Shown here: piece after piece, positions 1 through 9,200 of the stretch
Layout of the letters: the number at the start of each line of letters is the position of its first letter
How positions within the stretch are numbered: the stretch's first letter is position 1
Source: Candidatus Woesearchaeota archaeon
GTDB taxonomy: Archaea; Nanobdellota; Nanobdellia; Woesearchaeales; WJKV01
Reading direction: 5' to 3'
Assembly: GCA_019323495.1 (NCBI GenBank)
Contig: JAHWHE010000014.1
Location: 1-38,014 of the forward strand
Length of the DNA: 38,014 nt
Made by a program: the position numbers and the translations under genes
The notes under the pieces: model-generated
The model's input: only the letters and a program-made list of their open reading frames with translations
What the model was told of the DNA's origin: nothing
Database searches by the model: none

Positions 1-2
1 GC

Positions 3-794
3 ATATCGAAAGCAAACATCCAGGCAACCCTAAGGTGCGAGACAACTGTCCTGTCAGCTGCAAATCCTAAGTTCGGCCGCTTCGATCCTTACATGCCCAT
101 CCCAGACCAGATCGAACTGCCTGTTTCATTGATCAACCGTTTTGATCTGATTTTCGCGATAAAAGACCTGCCTGACAAAGAAAGAGACAAGATAATGTCC
201 GGCTTCATCTTAAAGCTTCATCAAAACGTGAAAGTTTCAAAAGACGTTCCTATTGAAACAAGTTTGATCAGAAAATACGTTGCATATGCAAAACAAAGAT
301 GCTTCCCAATACTGACAGACGATGCAATCACAGAGATACAGAATTACTATGTCAAGATGAGATCTTCTGGAATTGAAGAAGGAAGCAAATCAGTTCCTAT
401 TTCTGCAAGACAACTAGAAGGTATCCTTCGTTTGGCAGAAGCAAGTGCAAGAGTCAGACTTGCAGAGAAAGTCACAGTAGAAGACGCAAGAAGAGCTATA
501 GATCTGATGCAGTTCTGGCTGTCAGAGCTCGCAATGGACAAGGAGACGGGCAAGATAGACATCGATAAGATAGCTTCAGGCATAACATCCTCAGAAAGGC
601 AGAAGATTGTTGGCGTAAGAGACATAATCATCGAACTGGAAAACAAATTAGGAAAGGTCATCCCTACTGATGACATTATCAAGGAAGCAGAAACAAAGGG
701 AATCAGCGCAACAAAAGTAGAAGAGAGCATTGAAAAACTGAAAAGAAGCGGCGACATCTTCGAACCAAAACCAGGATTCATTTCTAGGCTTTAA
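3..794 (+). CDS. mcm: MCM replicative helicase, C-terminal part (5' truncated by window edge)
   Basis: This is the ATP-driven 3'-5' helicase that unwinds DNA ahead of the archaeal replisome as a hexamer. The reading frame is open from base 3, so the gene begins outside the window; an internal Met at base 93 is not the start. The visible part begins in the AAA+ domain with the sensor-1 stretch AANPKFGRFDP and continues to the arginine-finger motif LINRFDLIF. A helical region follows, then a C-terminal winged helix of about 70 residues ending GDIFEPKPGFISRL. Walker A and B and the N-terminal zinc/OB domains lie upstream of the window. The next gene on the same strand encodes an RPA-like protein, about 57 bases downstream and with its own TATA box. 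Identification is secure from the contiguous MCM motifs. Confidence 0.96.
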   Translation: MSKANIQATLRCETTVLSAANPKFGRFDPYMPIPDQIELPVSLINRFDLIFAIKDLPDKERDKIMSGFILKLHQNVKVSKDVPIETSLIRKYVAYAKQRCFPILTDDAITEIQNYYVKMRSSGIEEGSKSVPISARQLEGILRLAEASARVRLAEKVTVEDARRAIDLMQFWLSELAMDKETGKIDIDKIASGITSSERQKIVGVRDIIIELENKLGKVIPTDDIIKEAETKGISATKVEESIEKLKRSGDIFEPKPGFISRL

Positions 795-820
795 ATACAA
801 ACAATGCATAAATAGCAATG

Positions 821-830
821 CTTAAATATT
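821..830 (+). promoter_or_regulatory. TATA box for the RPA-like gene
   Basis: The sequence cttaaatatt is centred about 27 bases before the ATG at 852. That spacing places transcription initiation at or next to the start codon, and there is no Shine-Dalgarno sequence, so the mRNA is probably leaderless. Confidence 0.6.
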
Positions 831-851
831 TTCTATTTTCCTTCTGGGATC

Positions 852-1571
852 ATGGCTGAATCAAGATTCAACAGGTTTCCTGCGCACTTCATCCCTATTA
901 ACAATATATACAAATACGATTACAAGAAAGGAGAAGCTCAGTTCGATCCCAATTATCTTGATGCGCACAGCATGCAGATTTCTCGCGTTAATTTGACAGG
1001 AATGATTGTCGGAAAAACAGAAGAACAGAATCCAACTATAACAATAGATGACAGTAGCTCAACAATAGAAGTGAGGGAATTCCTTGACCCTTCAAAGCAG
1101 ACAGAATCCAGCCTGAGCAAAACAAATATCGGCGACATTATTCTTGTTATAGGAAAAATCAAAGAGTTTGGCGGCCAGCGCCATGTACAGGCAGAGATTG
1201 TCAAGAAATCATCTCAGGAATGGCTGAAATACAGCCAGCTGAAAGCAAGGATCACAGAGCTGGATTTAAAGATAAAAAATAAAAACATACCTAAAAAGCA
1301 GCCTATCCAGGCTGCACAGCCTATGCAAAAACCGCAAATAAAAGATCAGCCAGAGGAAGAAGAGATAATGGACGCCCCTCTCGACAAGATCATAAATAAA
1401 GCAGAAATCATCTGCAAAATCATAGAAGACGAGGACAAGGGTAGCGGTGTTCTGATAAAAGACGTAGTTGAGAAAAGCAATATGGATGGCTGTGAAAAGA
1501 TAATCAACCAACTTCTAGAAAACGGGGACATATTCATGGTCCAGCCAGGCAAGGTCAAAGTTCTGAACTAA
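852..1571 (+). CDS. RPA32-like single-stranded DNA-binding protein (OB fold plus winged helix)
   Basis: This is probably a subunit of the single-stranded DNA-binding RPA complex that protects unwound DNA. The 239 residues split into a short N-terminal segment, one OB fold at about residues 40-130 (strands around NLTGMIVGKTEE, IEVREFLD and VIGKIKEFGGQRHVQAEIV), a Pro/Gln/Lys-rich linker at about 145-170, and a C-terminal winged helix at about 175-239. This is the architecture of eukaryotic RPA32. The winged helix ends GDIFMVQPGKVKVLN, closely resembling the end of MCM encoded just upstream. No zinc finger is visible. The pairing with MCM and the nearby origin supports a replication role. The exact family name is inferred from architecture, not from full-length recognition. 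Confidence 0.8.
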   Translation: MAESRFNRFPAHFIPINNIYKYDYKKGEAQFDPNYLDAHSMQISRVNLTGMIVGKTEEQNPTITIDDSSSTIEVREFLDPSKQTESSLSKTNIGDIILVIGKIKEFGGQRHVQAEIVKKSSQEWLKYSQLKARITELDLKIKNKNIPKKQPIQAAQPMQKPQIKDQPEEEEIMDAPLDKIINKAEIICKIIEDEDKGSGVLIKDVVEKSNMDGCEKIINQLLENGDIFMVQPGKVKVLN

Positions 1572-2401
1572 CCTAGGATTGCAACCAAATTAGGCGTGAC
1601 AAACACTTCTACTAATGTGGCGACGAACAGCATTGCCACTGCTATGCCTATGAGCTCGCTGCTGTCAAATATTATCTTAAAAAAATGTTTAGAACCCAGG
1701 TCGTGCCTTATGATTGCAACAGATATAATGCCTCCTGCAAGGGCCCCTACAAAATACGCAGCCATCTCTAACACGCCATGAGGCATGTAACGAACTAAGC
1801 CTAGAGCAATCGCGTGCAGTCCTCCATACGCAATCAATTTTGTCTTGATAAAGTTTCCAATAAATGCTCCGCCAACAGACGCATTCCATGTCAGGATAAA
1901 GATTGCGCCTGCGCCGTACAAGAAAGAAAAGAATATGCAAAAGATAAGCACCTTGATATTGTTGAAAAAAATAGATACTATATATTTAGAATAAAGTGAA
2001 GCATTTCCTGTGACATGCGCATTGAGATTATTTATTGTATGGAACTGTGTGCTGAACAAAGTGTTTGTGGTTGTTTCTGGCAGGATCAAGGCCCATAGTG
2101 TGAAGGATATGAAAAAGCCCAAAAACAAAAACACCAAGGTCATCACTGTCTTGCTATGCTCTTTCAGGATTCTCTTCTCATCATCAAATATTATGTCATA
2201 TTGCTCCTCACATTTAATAGCATAGTAAATGAACGGGAAACAGGCAAATGCTGTAAAGAACACCATTATTAGGCTGGCTTGGTTTTTGAATAGCAGCAAG
2301 CTCAAAATAATAGCAACAGAAGAGTATACAAAACCCATAATAAAGATGTACTGTGGTTTTCTTCTGATTGTGTCATATCTGATTAAGGATTCTAGTACCA
2401 T
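1568..2401 (-). CDS. SpoIIM-family (stage II sporulation protein M-like) membrane protein
   Basis: This is a polytopic membrane protein of the SpoIIM/DUF95 family. In bacterial sporulation SpoIIM is part of a peptidoglycan hydrolase complex; the role of the archaeal members is unknown. The chosen Met (bases 2401-2399) gives 277 residues beginning MVLESLIRYD, typical of archaeal members, so I discard an extension back to 2467. About five or six hydrophobic segments are visible. The family signature lies in the second half: FFNNIKVLIFC, a glycine-rich stretch, and then YMPHGVLEMAAYF. The upstream sequence ggtag about 10 bases before the ATG is a weak ribosome binding site. The 3' end overlaps the end of the convergent RPA-like gene by 4 bases. 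It is the only minus-strand gene in the first 18 kb. Confidence 0.87.
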   Translation of the reverse strand: MVLESLIRYDTIRRKPQYIFIMGFVYSSVAIILSLLLFKNQASLIMVFFTAFACFPFIYYAIKCEEQYDIIFDDEKRILKEHSKTVMTLVFLFLGFFISFTLWALILPETTTNTLFSTQFHTINNLNAHVTGNASLYSKYIVSIFFNNIKVLIFCIFFSFLYGAGAIFILTWNASVGGAFIGNFIKTKLIAYGGLHAIALGLVRYMPHGVLEMAAYFVGALAGGIISVAIIRHDLGSKHFFKIIFDSSELIGIAVAMLFVATLVEVFVTPNLVAILG

Positions 2402-2442
2402 TTTGTCATGACTACCTTTATTTTTAAAAGATGCTTTGACGG

Positions 2443-2450
2443 ATATAAAT
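2443..2450 (-). promoter_or_regulatory. TATA box for the SpoIIM-like gene
   Basis: Read on the minus strand the sequence is atttatat, about 45 bases before the chosen ATG at 2401. This leaves room for a leader of about 20 bases. It supports the shorter start, because the longer ORF would begin upstream of this box. Confidence 0.5.
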
Positions 2451-2471
2451 ATTTCTATTTTCAGCATAAAT

Positions 2472-2479
2472 TTTATATA
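2472..2479 (+). promoter_or_regulatory. TATA box for aIF2-beta
   Basis: The sequence tttatata is centred about 49 bases before the ATG at 2524. It predicts a leader of roughly 24 bases. The leader ends tgaaaaATG and has no Shine-Dalgarno sequence. Confidence 0.6.
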
Positions 2480-2523
2480 CTAATTGAAGAGTTTTATACT
2501 CAAAAGTGATAATTTTTTGAAAA

Positions 2524-2934
2524 ATGGAAACGTCATATGAAAATTTGCTGAAAAAGGCAAGGGAAGAGCTGCCAGAATCTGTCTTTATCAAAGAAAGATT
2601 CGAGATTCCTAAGGTCAAAGGCTTTATTCAGGGGAATAATACTATTGTTGTTAATTTTGTTCAAATTGCCAAGACATTAGGCAGGGAGCCCGAACACTTG
2701 CTAAAATTTGTATTAAAAGAGATAGCAGCGCCTGGCAAGCTAGACGGACAAAGACTGATTGTCGGAAGCAAAATATCAGCATCATTGATCAATCAAAAGA
2801 TCAAACTATACACTGATACATATGTTCTTTGCCCTGAATGTGGCAAGCCAGATACTAAATTGATTAAGGAAAAGAACGTTTCGTCTTTGAAATGCGCAGC
2901 ATGCGGCTCAAAACATCCTGTAAGACTAATTTAA
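2524..2934 (+). CDS. Translation initiation factor aIF2 beta subunit
   Basis: This is the beta subunit of archaeal initiation factor 2, the heterotrimeric GTPase that brings initiator Met-tRNA to the small ribosomal subunit. The 136 residues match the usual family length. An N-terminal helix is followed by the central alpha/beta domain (GNNTIVVNFVQIAKTLGRE, then HLLKFVLKEIAAPGKLDGQRL) and a C-terminal zinc ribbon at about 107-136 with the pairs CPEC and CAAC. It is a lone translation gene between the replication genes and the origin. It has its own TATA box and no Shine-Dalgarno sequence; the ATG follows tgaaa directly. Identification is secure. Confidence 0.96.
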   Translation: METSYENLLKKAREELPESVFIKERFEIPKVKGFIQGNNTIVVNFVQIAKTLGREPEHLLKFVLKEIAAPGKLDGQRLIVGSKISASLINQKIKLYTDTYVLCPECGKPDTKLIKEKNVSSLKCAACGSKHPVRLI

Positions 2935-2956
2935 TCTGGTTTTGGTCTTGTTTTGC

Positions 2957-2970
2957 TCCAAGCGAAATGA
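2957..2970 (+). promoter_or_regulatory. Degenerate half ORB
   Basis: The sequence tccaagcgaaatga matches the first half of the right ORB box (tccaaacgaaatca) but has no G-string after it. It may be a weak third Orc1 site or a chance match. Confidence 0.35.
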
Positions 2971-3004
2971 ATTTCAACCTATATTTCTTATGAACACATT
3001 GGCC

Positions 3005-3022
3005 TGACCCCCTCATTTCGTA
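3005..3022 (-). promoter_or_regulatory. ORB-like origin recognition box, left
   Basis: The plus-strand sequence is tgaccccctcatttcgta, so the minus strand reads tacgaaatgagggggtca. It matches the right-hand box at 16 of 17 bases in inverted orientation. The ACGAAA half followed by a G-run ending GGGGGT resembles archaeal ORB/mini-ORB boxes, in which the G-string is contacted by Orc1/Cdc6. Confidence 0.8.
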
Positions 3023-3185
3023 TAGAAATTATGATTACCTTTTGCTCTAGCTATGTTGTTTTGATCTTATTGTATATACTATATTGTTTAATCATAATAA
3101 TAATATAATAATAGGAAATAAATTATTATTATAATAAAAAATAAATTATTATATAAATCAAGAATTTATAAAAAACTCTCCATTC

Positions 3186-3230
3186 AAAATCTAAAATGTC
3201 TATGTTTTTAACGACGACATTTTTTATTTT
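3186..3230. repeat. Imperfect palindrome inside the AT-rich origin core
   Basis: The left arm aaaatctaaaatgtc pairs with the right arm gacattttttatttt with two mismatches in 15 positions, around a 15-base spacer containing gttttta and acgac. It is one of the few places with G/C in the A/T core, so it stands out from the surrounding simple repeat. Confidence 0.6.
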
Positions 3231-3440
3231 CCATATTGAAAATAATAATAGATAGTATATAATAATAATATATAATATAATTAATAATAATATAATTAAT
3301 AATAATATAATCAATAAATAAATAATAAAATAAAATTAAAAATAGTAATACTCAAATGAAAGTTTAATTCAATAAGCAAGAATATGAACAAAAACAAACA
3401 AATTCAACACGAGCAAACCCAAACAAAAAACCTTAATTTT

Positions 3441-3462
3441 TCCAAACGAAATCAGGGGGTCA
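3441..3462 (+). promoter_or_regulatory. ORB-like origin recognition box, right
   Basis: The box reads tccaaacgaaat followed by cagggggtca. It contains the ORB-like half tccAAACGAAA and the G-string. It is the inverted counterpart of the box at 3005-3022 and lies about 25 bases before the orc1 TATA box, so Orc1 binding here could also autoregulate its own gene. Confidence 0.8.
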
Positions 3463-3487
3463 CTCTAACCAAAGGTAAAAAGATACA

Positions 3488-3495
3488 TTTATATA
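3488..3495 (+). promoter_or_regulatory. TATA box for orc1/cdc6
   Basis: The sequence tttatata is centred about 50 bases before the ATG at 3542. It predicts a short leader carrying the strong ribosome binding site gggggtga at 3531-3538. Confidence 0.65.
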
Positions 3496-3541
3496 TGACA
3501 TAGTTACCTATTTTTCCTTTGGAGAATAGAGGGGGTGAAGG

Positions 3542-4756
3542 ATGATAAAGCAGGAAAAGGGGCTGGTGAATTACTTTGAGAAATTTCTGAAGCGAGAGCC
3601 ATTGTTCGAAAACAAGAAAGTTCTCCAGTCAGATTATACTCCTGAAGCGATCGAGCACAGGGAAGAACAGCTCAACCAGATCGCAGAGATACTTGCTCCT
3701 TGCCTAAGACTAGAAAAACCTTCTAATTTGTTTTTGTATGGGAAGACAGGAACAGGAAAAACAGTGAGTGTCAGGTTCACTATTGAAAAAATTAAAGAAG
3801 TTGCTTCTAAGCAAGAAATACCCATCAATGTCGTTTATGTGAATTGCAAGCTAAAGAAAATTGCAGACACAGAATATAGGGTGATTGCAGAACTTATAAG
3901 AAACATGGGGGGAGAGGTTCCGTCGACTGGTTTGCCAACAGAAGAGGTTTACAAGAATTTTTTTAATATCATAGACAGCAAAAAGCAATTGCTCATCCTC
4001 ATCCTTGACGAGATCGACCAGCTTGTTGAAAAAGCAGGCGACGAGGTTCTTTATTCCCTGACAAGGATCAACAGCGACTTGAAAAATGCGCAAGTGAGCT
4101 TGATAGGTATAAGCAATAATCTGGTATTTGCAAATAATCTTGATCCGAGAATCAAGAGCAGCCTCTCAGAAGAGGAATTGGTTTTTCCGCCGTACAATGC
4201 GATGCAGCTGAAGGACATTCTGACGAGTAGGAGCAAGATTGCATTCAAAGAAGATGTCGTATCAGAAGGCGTTGTTGGCAAATGTGCTGCATACGCTGCA
4301 AGAGAGCACGGCGATGCAAGGCGTGCTCTGGAATTGCTTAGGGTTTCCGGAGAAATCGCAGAGAGAAAGGGAAGCAAGAAAATAGATATCGAGCACATTG
4401 ACGAAGCAGAAAGCAAGATTGAGAAAGACAGGGTCATAGATTCTGTAGAATTCCAGCCAAAACAATTCCATGCGGTTCTTTATGCGACATTCTCTATTTA
4501 TGGCAAAAGGAAAGACACAATCCACACAGGCGAAGTTTATGATGTTTACAGGGCAGTTTGCCTCCAAACAAATTTAAGGCCGTTAACACAGCGGCGTGTT
4601 AGCGACATCATCGGCGAGCTGGACATGCTCGGTATAATAAACGCAAAAACAATATCCAAAGGCAGATATGGAAGAACAAGAGAGATAACAGTAAGCATCC
4701 CTGATAATATCAAAGAGAAGATTGATAATATATTGAAGCACAAACTTGATCTATAG
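3542..4756 (+). CDS. Orc1/Cdc6 origin recognition and MCM loader protein
   Basis: This AAA+ ATPase binds ORB elements, melts the origin and helps load MCM. In the 404 residues I see Walker A GKTGTGKT at 67-74, Walker B LILDEID at about 153-159, sensor 1 GISNN at 189-193, sensor 2 EHGDARRAL with Arg260, and a C-terminal winged helix from about 290 to the end. Length and order are those of a standard single-subunit archaeal Orc1. The start is set by gggggtga three bases upstream of the ATG. The gene heads an operon with both PolD subunits, 15 bases before the small subunit. Its position beside the ORB boxes suggests it is the initiator for this origin. Identification is secure. Confidence 0.97.
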   Translation: MIKQEKGLVNYFEKFLKREPLFENKKVLQSDYTPEAIEHREEQLNQIAEILAPCLRLEKPSNLFLYGKTGTGKTVSVRFTIEKIKEVASKQEIPINVVYVNCKLKKIADTEYRVIAELIRNMGGEVPSTGLPTEEVYKNFFNIIDSKKQLLILILDEIDQLVEKAGDEVLYSLTRINSDLKNAQVSLIGISNNLVFANNLDPRIKSSLSEEELVFPPYNAMQLKDILTSRSKIAFKEDVVSEGVVGKCAAYAAREHGDARRALELLRVSGEIAERKGSKKIDIEHIDEAESKIEKDRVIDSVEFQPKQFHAVLYATFSIYGKRKDTIHTGEVYDVYRAVCLQTNLRPLTQRRVSDIIGELDMLGIINAKTISKGRYGRTREITVSIPDNIKEKIDNILKHKLDL

Positions 4757-4771
4757 GTAGGTTCTTGAAAA

Positions 4772-6292
4772 ATGTTGTCAGAGCAGATACAAACAAAAAA
4801 AGAATTAGTGAAATATCTTTTCCAAAAAGGCATTTTAATAGAGCAATCTGTCTTGGACAATATAAACGAGAATAATATTCCCGCAGTTGCAGAATTCGTC
4901 GAGAATAAAAAAGACGGATTCATTATATCTTCTGATGATTTGAAGCAAATACCTGAATTAAGAAAAGAGGGCAGAGTAGAAAAGGCAGAATCAAGTGTAA
5001 GATCACTAGTGCAGGAGCAAAAAACAAAAAGCAGAGTAATTATATTGAACAATTACGAGGACCATTTCAAGAAAAAAGATGTCCAGGATTTTGTTGACAT
5101 GTTTAACAAGCGCTTCCAGGCATTAAGCAACATCCTAAAGAACAGGGTCGATATAAAATCGCCGGTTTCCATAAATAAATTGATGAACAAGCAAAGCAAA
5201 GAGGAAGTCACGATAATAGGCATGGTTAACGAGATATCAGAGACAAAGAACGGCCACATTATGCTGAAATTGGAAGACATGACAGGAAGCATAAACGTAT
5301 TAATAAATAAAAATAGGGACGAGTTATTGCAGTTGGCAAAAGAGCTGGTTCCGGATGTTGTTGTCGCTATCAACGGCACGAGCGGCGAAAAAATCATTTT
5401 TGCGAACAATCTCTACATCCCGGACGTTCCTTTGAACAGAGAACTAAGAAAATCCCCTGATGAAGCTTACATGGCCATTTTGTCTGACCTGCACATAGGC
5501 AGCAAGCAATTCATGCATGAAGAGTTTGGCAAATTCATTAAATGGATAAACGGAGAGCTTGGCTCAAAGCAGCAAAGAGAAATTGCAAGCAAGGTAAAAT
5601 ACATCGTGCTGGCAGGAGATGCAGTTGAAGGTGTAGGCATCCATCCTAACCAAGAAAGCGATTTAGCTATAAAGGACATTTACGATCAATACAAAAAAGC
5701 AGCTGAAATGCTTGCACAAATCCCAAGGCACATAGACATTATTATTGGCCCGGGAAATCATGACGCAATGAGAATTGCAGATCCGCAACCCCTTTTGCCA
5801 AAAGATTATGCAGCGCCGCTGTGGCAATTGCCTAATGCGACATTCATAACCAGCCCAGGGATGGTAAATATCCATAAAAGTAAAAACTTTCCGGGTTTCG
5901 ATTTATTAATCTATCACGGGTTTTCTGTTTTCTATTACTTGGACAATGTGGAAAAAATAAGGCAGGAAGGCGGCGTGATGAATCCTGACAAGATATTGAA
6001 ATACTTTTTAAGGATGAGACATCTTGCGCCCGCTCACACAAGTTCATTGTATATTCCTGATTGCAGAAAAGATCCTTTAGTTATCGAGCAAGTGCCTGAT
6101 TTTTTGATTACCGGTCACACGCACAGAGCAGGCGCATCTAATTATAGAAATGTAACAATGATCACAGGAAGTTGTTGGAACGGAATAAGCGAATATGCAT
6201 TGAAATTCGGTTCGCATCCTGATCCGGCAAAAGTCCCGATTGTGAATTTGCAGACAAGAAAAGTAAAAATAATGAAATTCACTTCAGATTAA
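4772..6292 (+). CDS. polB: DNA polymerase D small subunit DP1 (3'-5' proofreading exonuclease)
   Basis: This is the Mre11-like exonuclease subunit of the archaeal replicative polymerase PolD. The 506 residues have an N-terminal helical region at 1-60, a Lys/Glu-rich linker, an OB fold at about 130-225, and a calcineurin-like phosphoesterase domain from about 230. Metal-binding motifs are intact: SDLHIGS (Asp239, His241), AGDAVEG (Asp282 region), GPGNHDA (Asn329, His330), YHGFS (His382) and TGHTHRAG (His449, His451), so proofreading activity is expected. The gene lies between orc1 and the large subunit, ending one base before the latter's ATG. Its own ATG follows ttgaaaa, with a possible weak site taggtagg upstream. 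Confidence 0.97.
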   Translation: MLSEQIQTKKELVKYLFQKGILIEQSVLDNINENNIPAVAEFVENKKDGFIISSDDLKQIPELRKEGRVEKAESSVRSLVQEQKTKSRVIILNNYEDHFKKKDVQDFVDMFNKRFQALSNILKNRVDIKSPVSINKLMNKQSKEEVTIIGMVNEISETKNGHIMLKLEDMTGSINVLINKNRDELLQLAKELVPDVVVAINGTSGEKIIFANNLYIPDVPLNRELRKSPDEAYMAILSDLHIGSKQFMHEEFGKFIKWINGELGSKQQREIASKVKYIVLAGDAVEGVGIHPNQESDLAIKDIYDQYKKAAEMLAQIPRHIDIIIGPGNHDAMRIADPQPLLPKDYAAPLWQLPNATFITSPGMVNIHKSKNFPGFDLLIYHGFSVFYYLDNVEKIRQEGGVMNPDKILKYFLRMRHLAPAHTSSLYIPDCRKDPLVIEQVPDFLITGHTHRAGASNYRNVTMITGSCWNGISEYALKFGSHPDPAKVPIVNLQTRKVKIMKFTSD

Positions 6293-6293
6293 A

Positions 6294-9200
6294 ATGGAAT
6301 TTTCAGAAGAAATGGGCAAGTATTTTGAAAACATCAGGAAAAAAACAGAAGACTGCCATGCAATAGCCGCAAAAGCAAGGCAGAAAAATCTTGATCCTGA
6401 CGACGAAGTAGAGATATCTCTTGCAAAGAACATGGCAGAAAGGGTCGTCGGCTTGATTTCTTCTGTAGCGCCCCAGATAAAAGACAGCAACCTGGTTCCA
6501 AGGATCCAGGAATTAGAAAAAGAGTATGGAGTTCTTGATTGGAGGGTTGCATTCAAGATAGCAGAAGAGATTGCAAAACAGGAAATCTGCAAGTTTGATA
6601 GTGAAAGAGAAGCAATGGAAATCGGCATCAAAGCAGGTTTTGCATATGTCACAGTTGGCGTAGTCAGTGCATGCCTAGAGGGTTTCACAAGACTGGAAAT
6701 AAAGGAAAGAAGGGACAAGAAAAAATATTTCTGCATGAACTTTTCAGGTCCGATCAGAAATGCGGGCGGCACTGCTGCAGCTGTAAGTGTTCTGATTGGC
6801 GATTATGTTAGGAAAAAGATGGGTTATGCAGAATACGATCCTAACGAAGACGAGATTAACCGTTATTTCTCAGAAGTGGAACACTACAATGACAGGTGTG
6901 TCAGGATACAATACATGCCCTCTAAAGAAGAAGTGGATTTCGTGGCAAAACACATGCCATTAGAGATAGGAGGGGATCCCACTGAAAAAATAGAAGTCCC
7001 CAATTACAAAAATTTGCCGCGAGTCCCGACAAATCTGATCAGGAGCGGGATGTGTCTCATCATGTCGAGCTGTATCCCTTTGAAAGGTCCTAAATTATGG
7101 AGCCAGTTGTCTAAATGGGGAAAAGAATTCGACATGGAGCAGTGGAATTTCCTTGAAAAATTCATCAAGGTCCAGAAGGATGTAAGGGCAAAGCTTGAGA
7201 CAAGGAAAAAGGATGGAAATAAAAACGAGGAAAAACCAAAACTCCTGCCAGATCATGCATACATTAGTGACTTGGTCGGCGGCAGGCCTGTTCTTGCCCA
7301 CCCTCTCGCAAAAGGAGGATTCAGATTGCGCTATGGCAGGTCAAGGACTAGTGGCGACAGTGCGCAATGCATCCACCCTGCAACAATGCACGTATTGAAC
7401 GATTTTATCGCTGTCGGTACGCACATGAAGGTTGAGCGGCCGAGCAAAGGCGCAATTTATACTCCCTGCGATGCTATAGAGGGGCCGATTATAAAATTAG
7501 AGAATGGAAACGTTATGAGAATAGATTCTGCAAAAGAAGCAAAGCAGTACAAAAAAGAAATCAAAGAGATTTTGTTTCTGGGGGACATACTTATCTGCTA
7601 CGGGGATTTTTTTGATAGGGCACATAAATTGGTCCCTCCTGGTTATTGCGAAGAATGGTGGATCCTTGAGTTAGAGAAGGCGATTGTCGACACATTTGGC
7701 AGCTTCGATATGGACAAGGCAGCAGAATTGTGCAATATCAAGAAAGAATTTTTATTGCAATTACTGGAAAAACCACTGTACACCAAGCCCTCGCCTGGCC
7801 AGGCACTGTCAATTTCTTATAATCTGAACATTCCGTTGCACCCAAGATACACCTATCATTGGGAGGACATTTCTTTGGAGCAACTCGACTTATTGCAGGA
7901 ATGGCTGAAAAAAGCCGATGTTAAGATTGGAGAAGACATTGAAAAAATAGTAGTTCCTAAGGTTGCCCAGCCAAAGCGCGTTTTAGAATTGCTAGGGGTT
8001 CCGCACATAGTGGCGACAGAATTTATTGTAATCGAAAAGGAAGACGCGTTACCTTTTTTCACACAGATGGCAGATTTTGATTTTGAAAAATTAAAAGCAA
8101 GCCAAGGAAAAACCCCATTGGAAATTTTGAACGATTGCGCAAAGATAAAAATTAGGGATAAGAGCGGCATATACATAGGAACTAGAATGGGGAGGCCTGA
8201 AAAAGGAAAGATGAGAAAACTGAAAGGAAGCCCCCACGGCCTGTTTCCTATAGGTGAGGAAGGGGGAAGGATGCGTTCTTTCCATACTGCATTGGAATCA
8301 GGGAAAGTTACTTCTTCATTTCCTATTTTTAGATGCGAAAGCTGCAACAAAATCACAATCTACCCTTCCTGCGAGGACTGCGGCAAAATAACAAAGAAAC
8401 TGCAGTTCTGCAAAGTCTGCGGCTATGTAGAAAAATGCCAGCACGAGCATCTAATGCCTTACAACAACAGGGAGATAGAAATAAAACACTATTTTGACAA
8501 TGCGCTAAAGATCCTAGGCACGACTTTATTCCCTGATACAATCAAAGGCATTAAAGGCACTGTTAATGAAGAGCATCGTTTAGAGCACTTGGCAAAAGCA
8601 ATCCTCAGAGCAAAATATGACTTGTACGTCAATAAAGATGGGACAATAAGATATGATGCAACAGAAATCCCCATCACCCATTTCAAACCAAAAGAAATTA
8701 GCGTTACGATAAAGAAATTGAAAGAGCTTGGTTATGAAAAAGACATAAACAACAAACCTATAGAGAGGGATGACCAAGTCATCGAACTGAAACCTCAGGA
8801 CATTGTTCTTCCTTGCTGTCCTGAAATTGAATATCCTGCAGACGAAGTTTTTCTCAAGGTTACAAAATTCATAGACGAATTATTGGTTAAATTATACAAG
8901 CAGCCTGCTTATTACAACTGCAAGACAAGAGACGATCTAGTGGGAAAACTGATGATAGGCTTGGCCCCACACACAAGTGCGGGCATGGTAGTAAGGATAC
9001 TCGGCTTCAGCAAAAACCAGGGCTTGATGGCGCATCCTTTGATCCACAGCGCAATGAGGAGGGACTGTGACGGAGATGAAGCCGGAATCTTCATGCTGAT
9101 GGACGGCTTGCTTAACTTTTCAAGAAAATATCTGCCAGGCACAAGAGGAAGCACAATGGACGCCCCTTTGGTATTGACTTCTGTCTTGACAGCATCAGAA

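Larger units (their letters stand above)
2935..3541. other. Probable chromosomal replication origin (oriC) upstream of orc1/cdc6
   Basis: No gene is visible in this 607-base gap. The middle, about 3060-3350, is almost pure A/T with repeated aataataatataat units and looks like a DNA-unwinding element. Two ORB-like boxes in inverted orientation flank it (3005-3022 and 3441-3462). The left flank is rich in T/G and the right flank in A/C, an opposed strand asymmetry around the core. An imperfect palindrome sits at about 3186-3230. The gap lies immediately before orc1/cdc6, where many archaeal origins are located. Origin activity is inferred from these combined signals. Only the Orc1 promoter accounts for part of the sequence otherwise. 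Confidence 0.85.

Noticed and set aside
3240..3310. Short repeats that could suggest a CRISPR array
   Set aside because: They are aataat-type simple repeats of variable length without unique spacers or regular spacing, and there are no cas genes.
3129..3314. 61-residue ORF in the A/T core of the origin
   Set aside because: It encodes almost only Ile, Leu, Tyr and Asn from simple A/T repeats; it has no start signals and fits non-coding origin DNA.
7856..8356. 166-residue minus-strand ORF inside the PolD large subunit
   Set aside because: It lies opposite a highly conserved gene, its composition (Ser/Phe-rich) is typical of an antisense shadow, and it has no start signals.
9040..9110. Intein in DP2
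   Set aside because: The catalytic loop RDCDGDEAG runs without interruption, and no splicing motifs or extra length are seen.
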